Source of the DNA: Anaerovibrio sp.
GTDB taxonomy: Bacteria; Bacillota; Negativicutes; Selenomonadales; Selenomonadaceae
Direction: 5' to 3'
Assembly (NCBI GenBank): GCA_016302095.1
Contig: JAEDOE010000077.1
Coordinates: 1 to 6,053, forward strand
Length of the DNA stretch: 6,053 nucleotides
The notes beneath the pieces are model-generated. The model did not search any database and was not told where the DNA came from. It saw only the letters and a list, made by a program, of their open reading frames with translations. Each line of letters begins with the position of its first letter. Positions within the stretch are counted from its first letter, which is position 1. Shown here one piece after another: positions 1 through 5,511 of this stretch. A program made the translations under genes and the position numbers.

Positions 1-668
1 TTATGAAGGTCTACGAAAATGGTGCTGTTGCTTTGAATAATGTCAATGTGGATATTCGCAAGGGCGAGTTTGTTTTTTTGGTAGGCCCTAGTGGTGCCGG
101 CAAGTCCACCTTTATCAAGATGCTGTTCCGTGAGGTTCTGCCAACCTCCGGCATCCTGACGGTCAATGGCAGGGATGTCATCCGCATGGCAAATCGGGAT
201 GTGCCTTATCTCAGGCGCAGCCTGGGGGTAATCTTTCAGGATTACCGCCTGCTGCCGGACAAGACCGTCTATGAGAATATTGCCTTCGCCATGCAGGTTA
301 TTGAGGCTCCCCGCCGCATGATGCAGCGCAGCGTGAATTCGGTGCTGGATATTGTAGGACTGCGGGATAAGTATAAATGCTTTCCAAATCAGCTTTCCGG
401 CGGCGAGCAGCAGCGTGTTGCCATTGCCCGCGCCATTGTCAACAACCCGGCTATTGTGATTGCCGATGAACCTACTGGCAATCTTGATCCTGATACATCC
501 TGGGGAATTATGGATATTTTCCAGCGGATTAATGCAGCTGGTACTACTATCGTCATGGCTACCCATGACAAGACCATTGTGGATGCCATGCAGCGGCGTG
601 TAATCGCTATTGAGGATGGCACGATTGTCAGGGATGAGGCACAGGGAGGCTACGGCTATGAAAATTAG
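1..668 (+). CDS. ftsE: Cell division ATP-binding protein FtsE (5' partial)
   Basis: ABC-type ATPase that pairs with FtsX on the cytoplasmic face of the membrane and uses ATP hydrolysis to control cell wall hydrolases. Counting from the ATG at position 3, the visible motifs are Walker A GPSGAGKST (residues 28-36), Q-loop Gln79, signature LSGGEQQR (131-138), Walker B ending in Asp155 with catalytic Glu156, a D-loop NLD, and the switch His188 in ATHD. The GEFVFLVGPSGAGKST block and FQDYRLLPDKTVYEN are characteristic of FtsE rather than of other small ABC ATPases. FtsE proteins usually begin about eight residues earlier with a short first strand before the K-VY-NG motif. The frame is open to the left edge, so the ATG at 3 is probably internal and the true start lies outside the window. 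All catalytic motifs are intact. The stop at 666-668 lies inside ftsX, implying translational coupling. Confidence 0.96.
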   Translation, partial: MKVYENGAVALNNVNVDIRKGEFVFLVGPSGAGKSTFIKMLFREVLPTSGILTVNGRDVIRMANRDVPYLRRSLGVIFQDYRLLPDKTVYENIAFAMQVIEAPRRMMQRSVNSVLDIVGLRDKYKCFPNQLSGGEQQRVAIARAIVNNPAIVIADEPTGNLDPDTSWGIMDIFQRINAAGTTIVMATHDKTIVDAMQRRVIAIEDGTIVRDEAQGGYGYEN

Positions 669-1545
669 AACATCTGAATATTTCATCAGGGAGGTTTTTC
701 TGTCCCTGCGGCGCAATAACTGGATGTCCGTTGCCTCTGTAGGCACGGTGGCAGTGTCCCTGTTTATTTTTGGCATGTTCCTGATGCTGGTGATGAACAT
801 GAACAAGATGGCTGAGTCCCTGGAGTCACAGGTGCAGATAAATGTGTATCTGGAGGAGTCAGTAAGCCGGGAGGATGCCAGGGATATTGAGAAGGATTTG
901 AAGGAAATGCAGGGGGTGGAGAAGGTTACCTTTGTTTCCAAGGAAGATGCCATGGAGCGCTTCAAGGAAAGGCTGGGGGACCAGAAAACCCTGCTGGAGG
1001 CACTGGATGACACCAATCCTTTGCCGGATGCCTTTGAGGTGACGATTACCCGCCCGGAGCTGGTAAAGACAGCGGCTGAGTCCATTGAGAAACTTGATGG
1101 GGTTGAGTCTGCCAAGTACGGCCAGGATGTGATGGAGCATCTCTTTGAGATGACGCGGCTTATCAGGATTTTTGGTTTTTCCTTGATGCTGGTGCTGGCC
1201 CTGGCAACACTGTTTATCATTTCCAATACCATCCGGCTGACTGTCTTTGCCCGGCGCAAGGAGATTGCCATCATGAAGTATGTGGGGGCTACGGACTGGT
1301 TTATCCGCTGGCCTTTCGTGCTGGAGGGCATGGTGCTGGGGCTTTTGGGGAGCCTGGTGGCAGCCGTGGTGCTGCGGACGGCCTATACCGGCATGGCTGA
1401 GAAGATTTATGATACGCTGGCGTTTTTTCCGCTGATTCCGGAGCAGCCGTTTTTGACTTATATTACCATTGTGGTGGTCCTGAGCGGCATGGCTGTGGGA
1501 GCCATAGGCAGTGCTGTGTCCATCAAGCGGTTCCTGAAGGTCTGA
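658..1545 (+). CDS. ftsX: Cell division protein FtsX
   Basis: Integral membrane partner of FtsE, 295 residues, a normal family length. I see a cytoplasmic N-terminus, TM1 at about 24-46, a large extracytoplasmic loop at about 47-165, TM2 at about 170-193, a cytoplasmic ARRKEIAIMKYVGA segment (around 199-212) typical of FtsX/MacB-type permeases, TM3 at about 219-240 and TM4 at about 266-287. In the family, the large loop binds the coiled coil of a murein hydrolase or its activator (EnvC in E. coli, PcsB in Streptococcus, CwlO in Bacillus). The ATG at 658 is chosen because a GGGAGG ribosome binding site at 644-649 sits 8 nt upstream and the product starts with the usual MKIRT-EYF-RE-F-SLRRN pattern. 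An in-frame ATG at 610 would add 16 unconserved residues. The start overlaps the ftsE stop by 11 nt. Confidence 0.97.
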   Translation: MKIRTSEYFIREVFLSLRRNNWMSVASVGTVAVSLFIFGMFLMLVMNMNKMAESLESQVQINVYLEESVSREDARDIEKDLKEMQGVEKVTFVSKEDAMERFKERLGDQKTLLEALDDTNPLPDAFEVTITRPELVKTAAESIEKLDGVESAKYGQDVMEHLFEMTRLIRIFGFSLMLVLALATLFIISNTIRLTVFARRKEIAIMKYVGATDWFIRWPFVLEGMVLGLLGSLVAAVVLRTAYTGMAEKIYDTLAFFPLIPEQPFLTYITIVVVLSGMAVGAIGSAVSIKRFLKV

Positions 1546-1551
1546 GGTGAT
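1544..1551 (+). promoter_or_regulatory. Ribosome binding site of the M23 peptidase gene
   Basis: GAGGTGAT is close to the ideal Shine-Dalgarno sequence. It lies 6 nt before the ATG at 1558 and overlaps the ftsX stop codon (1543-1545). It supports 1558 over the internal ATG at 1621 as the start, and suggests that ribosomes finishing ftsX reload on the hydrolase gene. Confidence 0.75.
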
Positions 1552-1557
1552 GGCAGG

Positions 1558-2748
1558 ATGAGAGAAAAAGCATGCATTGGCAGCGGTAAAAGAAAAGGGC
1601 AGGGCAAAGGCTCCGGCATAATGCGCCAGCAGGCAGGGACGAGGCTTTTGAGCCTGGTGCTTGCCCTGGTGCTGCTTTTGTCCCTGCCGGGCATGGCCAT
1701 GGCTGATGACCTGGAGGAGCAGCTGGCTGATTTGCAGCGGCAGGCGGAGAGGCAGCAGGAGATCACCAATGAGGCGGCTGCCAAGGTGGAGAGCGTGTCT
1801 GAAAGGCTGCGGGGCATCCAGGAGGAGCTGAGTGCGGCAACTGCGGCATATAAAGAGGTCAAAGCGCAGCTTGATACCGTGGAGGGCAAGATTGACGAGA
1901 ACACGGAGCTCCTGGAGAAAACAGAGGCTGATTTGAAGGTCAAGAATAAGATGCTCCAGCGGCGTGTCCGGGATATTTATATTAACGGCCAGATAAGCTA
2001 TGTGGATGTGCTGTTCGGGGCGAAGGATTTTTCTGATTTGATGACGCGGATGGACATCCTGAAGCGGATTATCAAGCATGACTATGACCTGATAGTGAAG
2101 GTAAAGCAGGAAAAGGAGATTGTTGTTACTGCCAGGGCGCAGCTGGAAAAGGACCGTGCCGAGGCTGAGCGGCTGGTGGCTGATGCTGATGAAAAGAGGG
2201 CTGCTGTTGCGGCGAAGGAAGCGGAGCAGCAGGAGCTTTTGGATCAGGCTATCTATGACAGGGATACTTCTGAGCAGGCCTACGAGGAATTGATGGCGGC
2301 TTCCGAGGAGGTGGCCAACATGATTCGCCGCAGCAACATGTCCTATAGCGGCGCACCTGCCGGTTCCGGCGGCATGATCTGGCCTCTCAGCGGCCCTGTG
2401 ACCTCGGAGTTTGGCTGGCGTACCCATCCGATTTTCGGCACGGCGCGTTTTCACAGCGGCCTGGATATTGGCGGTGACTACGGCCTGCCTATTTATGCGG
2501 CTGCCAGCGGCACGGTTATTCATGCCGGGTGGATCAGCGGCTATGGCAACACGGTGATTATTGACCATGGGGGCGGTGTGACTACCCTGTACGGGCATAA
2601 TGATTCCCTGAATGTGGGGGTAGGGCAGACTGTGAGCCAGGGGCAGGTGATTGCCATGTGCGGCTCTACAGGCAATTCCACCGGCCCGCACTGCCATTTT
2701 GAGGTGCGTGAGAATGGTGAGCCGGTGAGCCCGTATAGCTATTTGTAA
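1558..2748 (+). CDS. Secreted coiled-coil M23 (LytM) peptidoglycan hydrolase, PcsB/EnvC-like
   Basis: Probable FtsEX-controlled murein endopeptidase, 396 residues. The order is: a basic n-region (1-29), a hydrophobic signal core (30-46) with a likely signal peptidase I site after AMA (47-49), a long charged Glu/Ala/Gln/Lys coiled coil (about 50-257), a Gly/Ser/Pro linker (about 258-272), and a C-terminal M23 domain (about 273-390). The domain keeps the zinc and catalytic residues: His299 and Asp303 in HSGLD, His347 in LYGH, and His378 and His380 in GPHCHFE. It therefore looks enzymatically active, unlike E. coli EnvC, whose LytM domain lacks the metal ligands and acts only as an amidase activator. 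Location directly after ftsEX, with the coiled-coil-plus-hydrolase layout, points to binding of the FtsX outer loop by the coiled coil. The start at 1558 has the best ribosome binding site. Starting at Met22 (nt 1621) would give a more compact signal peptide and remains possible. Domain and role class are clear; the bond cleaved is not known. Confidence 0.92.
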   Translation: MREKACIGSGKRKGQGKGSGIMRQQAGTRLLSLVLALVLLLSLPGMAMADDLEEQLADLQRQAERQQEITNEAAAKVESVSERLRGIQEELSAATAAYKEVKAQLDTVEGKIDENTELLEKTEADLKVKNKMLQRRVRDIYINGQISYVDVLFGAKDFSDLMTRMDILKRIIKHDYDLIVKVKQEKEIVVTARAQLEKDRAEAERLVADADEKRAAVAAKEAEQQELLDQAIYDRDTSEQAYEELMAASEEVANMIRRSNMSYSGAPAGSGGMIWPLSGPVTSEFGWRTHPIFGTARFHSGLDIGGDYGLPIYAAASGTVIHAGWISGYGNTVIIDHGGGVTTLYGHNDSLNVGVGQTVSQGQVIAMCGSTGNSTGPHCHFEVRENGEPVSPYSYL

Positions 2749-2764
2749 GCAAAGGTAATGTGGT

Positions 2765-3910
2765 ATGAAAAAAATAATTATAACTGCCCTGATAACGGCT
2801 GTGCTGGTGGTTACGGGCATGTTCATGGGGCTGTTCAGCCTGCTGGGGGCCAATGAGGCAAATGTGGCGCAGATTGGCAGGCTGGTGACCACCATGCTGT
2901 TTATTGAGAATAAGTATGTGGATGAGGTGCCCCTGGAGAAGCTGGTGGATGGTGCCATTGACGGCATGACCAGGGCTCTGGGGGATAAGCACTCCATTTA
3001 CATGGATGATGAGAAGTTCAAGCAGCTGATGCAGCAGACAGAAGGTGCCTTTGGCGGCATTGGCGTGGTCATGGGCTTCCCGGAGCCGGGGCACTGTGAG
3101 ATTATGTCCGTCATGGAGGATACTCCCAGCTCGGCGGCAGGGCTTTTGGAAAAGGACGAAATCATCAGGATTGATGGTGAGGATGTGTCTGCCATGCAGC
3201 CGGAGGAAATGGCCGGCAAGGTGCGGGGGGAGGAAGGTACCCAGGTAGTGCTGACTATCCGCCGCCAGGGGCAGGAGGACTTCGATGTAACCATTACCCG
3301 GGCGGTTATCCAGCTGACTACCGCCAAGGGCATTATGGTGGATAACACGAAGATTGGCTATATCCGGGTGGCATCCTTCAGCGAAAATACCGGCAAGGAG
3401 TTCCAGAAGGAGCTGGCCAGCCTGAAGGAGCAGGGCATGGAAGGCCTGATCGTGGATTTGCGTGCCAACCCGGGAGGGCTGATTACTTCCTGCGTGGAGA
3501 TTTCCAACCAGCTGATACCTGCCGGGGAAATCGTGTCCATGGTGGACAGGGACGGCCACAGGACCGTCTACAATTCGGAGCTGGCAGGCTTTGATTATCC
3601 TCTTGTGGTGCTGATTGACGGCAATAGCGCCAGCGCCTCGGAGATTCTGGCAGGTGCCGTGCAGGACAGGCAGTGCGGTACTATTGTGGGCACCAAGTCC
3701 TTCGGCAAGGGCTCGGTGCAGACCATGCTGCCACTGACCCATGGTGACGGCCTGAAGCTGACTGTGGCAAGGTACTACACCCCGTCCGGCAGGAGCATTG
3801 ACGGCACCGGCATTGAGCCTGATGTAGAGGTGGAGCTGCCGGAGGGAGCTGTCCAGGATGTGCAGCTTTTGAAGGCTGTAGAGGTGATGAAGGAAAAGCT
3901 GGGGCAGTAA
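2765..3910 (+). CDS. S41-family C-terminal processing protease with PDZ domain (CtpA-like)
   Basis: Carboxy-terminal processing serine protease, 381 residues, acting on the outer side of the cytoplasmic membrane. An N-terminal hydrophobic segment (about 4-28, after MKK) is a signal anchor or signal peptide. A helical region (about 30-92) leads into a PDZ domain (about 95-178, beginning FGGIGVV) that in this family binds substrate C-termini and gates activity. The catalytic core follows. By alignment with the E. coli Prc triad (Ser430, Asp441, Lys455), the nucleophile is Ser290 in NSASASE, the dyad lysine is Lys315 in SFGKGSVQT, and Asp301 falls at the third position, so the protein should be active. 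It is short, with no extra C-terminal domain. An AAAGGT ribosome binding site (2751-2756) lies 8 nt before the ATG and the gap to the hydrolase gene is 16 nt, so it is the last gene of the ftsEX operon. CtpA/Prc proteases are known to degrade murein hydrolases in some Gram-negatives. That this one acts on its neighbour is inference. Confidence 0.95.
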   Translation: MKKIIITALITAVLVVTGMFMGLFSLLGANEANVAQIGRLVTTMLFIENKYVDEVPLEKLVDGAIDGMTRALGDKHSIYMDDEKFKQLMQQTEGAFGGIGVVMGFPEPGHCEIMSVMEDTPSSAAGLLEKDEIIRIDGEDVSAMQPEEMAGKVRGEEGTQVVLTIRRQGQEDFDVTITRAVIQLTTAKGIMVDNTKIGYIRVASFSENTGKEFQKELASLKEQGMEGLIVDLRANPGGLITSCVEISNQLIPAGEIVSMVDRDGHRTVYNSELAGFDYPLVVLIDGNSASASEILAGAVQDRQCGTIVGTKSFGKGSVQTMLPLTHGDGLKLTVARYYTPSGRSIDGTGIEPDVEVELPEGAVQDVQLLKAVEVMKEKLGQ

Positions 3911-3967
3911 TATAAGGCTTGCAACAGGGCGGCATGGCTATGGCGGAGCTGTCCTGATGCTGGAGGT

Positions 3968-4011
3968 AATCCCCTGCGGCTTACGGGCATGAAGCTGCAG
4001 GGGATTTTTTT
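3968..4011 (+). terminator. Rho-independent terminator of the ftsEX operon
   Basis: The 15-nt left arm (3968-3982, starting AATCCCCTGC) pairs with 3992-4006 (ending GCAGGGGATT) over its full length with a single G-T wobble. The loop is 9 nt (3983-3991). Seven T residues (4005-4011) follow, and a second T-run lies at 4014-4019. The structure is 57 nt after the S41 protease stop and separates the division/cell-wall operon from the export operon. The arm starts with AAT and the right side ends with ATT, so it could also work weakly in reverse, but no minus-strand gene is present to need it. Confidence 0.93.
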
Positions 4012-4047
4012 GCTTTTTTAATGGTATTTTAAGATTGGCGTACTAGA

Positions 4048-4076
4048 ATAATTGCGAGGATATTTCAGGCTATAAT
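4048..4076 (+). promoter_or_regulatory. Candidate promoter for the TolC-family operon
   Basis: A perfect TATAAT lies at 4071-4076 in an AT-rich stretch after the terminator, about 77 nt before the channel gene. No good TTGACA lies 16-18 nt upstream (the hexamer at 17-nt spacing is ATAATT). TTGCGA at 4052-4057 is too close. There is no TG extension before the -10 box. The start of transcription would fall near 4083. An alternative pair is TTGGCG (4035-4040) with GATATT (4059-4064). A weak -35 would fit a promoter that needs an activator. A promoter is expected here because the preceding operon ends in a terminator. Confidence 0.45.
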
Positions 4077-4084
4077 CATTTTCA

Positions 4085-4109
4085 ATACAGGCTGATTTTT
4101 ATACAGGGC
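4085..4109 (+). repeat. ATACAGG direct repeat, possible operator
   Basis: ATACAGGC at 4085-4092 and ATACAGGGC at 4101-4109 form a near-perfect direct repeat with starts 16 nt apart, immediately downstream of the candidate -10 box. Such a position would suit a regulator binding site or an RNA leader element. The repeat is short and could be chance. The 16-nt period is not a whole number of helical turns. Confidence 0.3.
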
Positions 4110-4130
4110 AGTTCCCCGGCAGGGGATTGC
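4108..4130 (+). other. Leader hairpin before the TolC-family gene
   Basis: The left arm 4108-4117 (GCAGTTCCCC) pairs with 4122-4130 (GGGGATTGC) with one bulged T and one G-T wobble, closing a GGCA tetraloop. No T-run follows, so it is not a terminator. It ends only 5 nt before the ribosome binding site AAGGAAGGGTG (4136-4146) and could influence translation or mRNA stability. The structure is read by eye and its function is unknown. Confidence 0.35.
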
Positions 4131-4152
4131 GTGATAAGGAAGGGTGTTTTAG

Positions 4153-5430
4153 ATGAAGATAAAGAGCTTGGTGCTGGGCGGCGTGCTGACCGGCTGCCTG
4201 CTGGCTGGCAGCAGCATGGGAAGCTGTATGGAGCTTTCCCTGGAAAATGCCGTGGAGCTGGCGTTGAAGAATAATCCTGATGTGCTGATTACCCAGCTGG
4301 GGGAGGAGACCGCCAGGGCATCCCTGCGGCAGGCAAGGGGCAAGAACAGCTTCAGCTGGAAGGCTAGCAGCACTTTCAGCCGCTCCGAGTCTGACAGCAA
4401 GGACTGGGAGAACGGCAATAGCAACAAGCTGTCAGTATCCCTGCCGCTTTATTCCGGCGGCGCTAACCAGAACGGCATCAGATCCGGGGAGCTGGGCGTG
4501 GATATTGCCAGGCTGGAAACGGAAAGGAAATGGGAAACTACGAGGCTGGCAGTAATCCAGGCATATTATGATACACTGGAGGCACAGAAGAAGATTGCTG
4601 TTTATCAGGATACGGTAGACAAGTACCAGCAGCATCTGACCAATGTGGAGCAGCTTTACGGGGCAGGCAGCAAGGCGAAGATTGATGTGCTGCGTTCCCA
4701 GGTGGAGCTGTCCAACGCACAGCAGGAACTGATCAAGGGGAAGAATACCTATGACAACAACCTGAGCACCCTCAGGAACCTGATTTGCACTGATAGTGGC
4801 GAGCCCTTGGTGCTGACAGATGATTTTGCTTATTTGCCCTTTGAGGGCGGTGTGGACGAATGCCTGACATACGCCATGGAAAATCGCAAAGATTTGCTGG
4901 CGGATGGCTATAAGCTGCAGCAGAAGGAGCTGGCTGTCAGCACGGCAAGGGCGGATTATGCGCCTACGGTGGATCTGAGCCTGGGAGCTGGCTGGAGCAA
5001 GCAGGTGCTGCCGGATGGTGATAATCATGAATACTCGGCATCTATCGGCGTCAGCTGGAATATTTTTGACAGCGGCATCACCCAGGGCAAGGTGGATGCC
5101 GCTCAGGCAGAGCTGAAGATAGCCCGGGCTACCCTGGCAAGGGATAAGAACGATGTGGACCTGGCTGTGCGCAAGGATTATAACAGTATGCGGGAGGCAG
5201 AGGAAAGGTTTAATTCCACTCAGGCGGCAGTGAAGCAGGCGGAGGAAGATTTCTTCATCGCCCAGGAAAAGTACAAGGCCGGTGAGGGTATCATGCTGGA
5301 TATTATCGATGCCCAGGAGGCACTCTCCACGGCACGGCACAACTATATCAGTGCTCAGTATGACTATGCCCGCTACAAGGCAGCCCTGGAAAGCGATATG
5401 GGCATGGCAGTGGAGTATGCCCTCCGGTAA
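4153..5430 (+). CDS. TolC-family outer-membrane efflux/secretion channel
   Basis: Outer-membrane channel protein of the OEP family, 425 residues, expected to form a trimer with an outer-membrane barrel and a long periplasmic helical tunnel. The family's two internal repeats are visible. Repeat 1 starts with LSLENAVELALKNNPDV (about 29-45), has the strand motif LPLYSGG (97-103) and the helix-turn YGAGSKAKIDVL (169-180). Repeat 2 has VSWNIFDSG (300-308) and the equivalent turn YKAGEGIMLDIIDAQ (374-388). The rest is Ala/Gln/Glu-rich amphipathic helix. The N-terminus (about 1-26) is a signal peptide with two cysteines, Cys15 in LTGC and Cys25 in MGSC, so lipidation is possible but uncertain. The ribosome binding site AAGGAAGGGTG at 4136-4146 fixes the start at 4153. 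The adaptor gene downstream indicates a tripartite exporter. The substrate cannot be told from sequence. The specific name tolC is not assigned because the family is broad. Confidence 0.94.
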   Translation: MKIKSLVLGGVLTGCLLAGSSMGSCMELSLENAVELALKNNPDVLITQLGEETARASLRQARGKNSFSWKASSTFSRSESDSKDWENGNSNKLSVSLPLYSGGANQNGIRSGELGVDIARLETERKWETTRLAVIQAYYDTLEAQKKIAVYQDTVDKYQQHLTNVEQLYGAGSKAKIDVLRSQVELSNAQQELIKGKNTYDNNLSTLRNLICTDSGEPLVLTDDFAYLPFEGGVDECLTYAMENRKDLLADGYKLQQKELAVSTARADYAPTVDLSLGAGWSKQVLPDGDNHEYSASIGVSWNIFDSGITQGKVDAAQAELKIARATLARDKNDVDLAVRKDYNSMREAEERFNSTQAAVKQAEEDFFIAQEKYKAGEGIMLDIIDAQEALSTARHNYISAQYDYARYKAALESDMGMAVEYALR

Positions 5431-5511
5431 GCAGATCAGCTGATAAGCAGGTATGCAGATGAACAGACAAATTGACAAGCAGTCAGGCAGGCTGACAAGG
5501 GAGTTTTGCAG
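5431..5511 (+). other. Gap between channel and adaptor genes
   Basis: This 81-nt spacer has no terminator hairpin and no convincing promoter, so the adaptor is probably co-transcribed with the channel gene. It contains a perfect 10-bp palindrome ATCAGCTGAT at 5435-5444 and three related short repeats: TGATAAGCAG at 5441-5450, TGACAAGCAG at 5473-5482, and TGACAAGGGAG at 5493-5503. The last repeat contains the adaptor ribosome binding site AAGGGAG (5497-5503). A 20-codon open frame (5453-5515) also lies here, treated separately as a finding. Confidence 0.5.

Noticed and set aside
610..657. An earlier in-frame ATG for ftsX.
   Set aside because: It would add 16 unconserved residues lying within the ftsE coding region. 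The ATG at 658 has a good ribosome binding site and matches the usual FtsX N-terminus.
2689..2697. Cysteine between the two metal-site histidines of the M23 domain (HCH) as a possible odd active site.
   Set aside because: The middle position of this motif is variable, both histidines are kept, and I recall the same HCH form in other Firmicutes M23 proteins, so it is not a defect.
859..2997. A 712-codon open frame on the minus strand, antisense to ftsX, the M23 gene and the start of the protease gene.
   Set aside because: It spans three well-supported plus-strand genes. Its product is His/Gln/Pro/Leu-rich low-complexity sequence with no domain, and its length is explained by the codon bias of the opposite strand. 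It is a shadow despite its size.
2666..3742. A 358-codon minus-strand open frame over the S41 protease gene.
   Set aside because: The sense strand encodes an intact S41 protease with its catalytic residues. The antisense product is His/Leu-rich with no recognisable domain.
4432..5478. A 348-codon minus-strand open frame antisense to the TolC-family gene.
   Set aside because: It is the mirror of a clear OEP-family coding frame, is Ile/Cys/Leu-rich without motifs, and the sense protein shows both expected repeats.
5472..5500. TTGACA at 5472-5477 as the -35 box of a separate adaptor promoter.
   Set aside because: No -10-like hexamer lies 16-18 nt downstream (the sequence there is ACAAGG), and the hexamer is one of several TGACAAG-type repeats.
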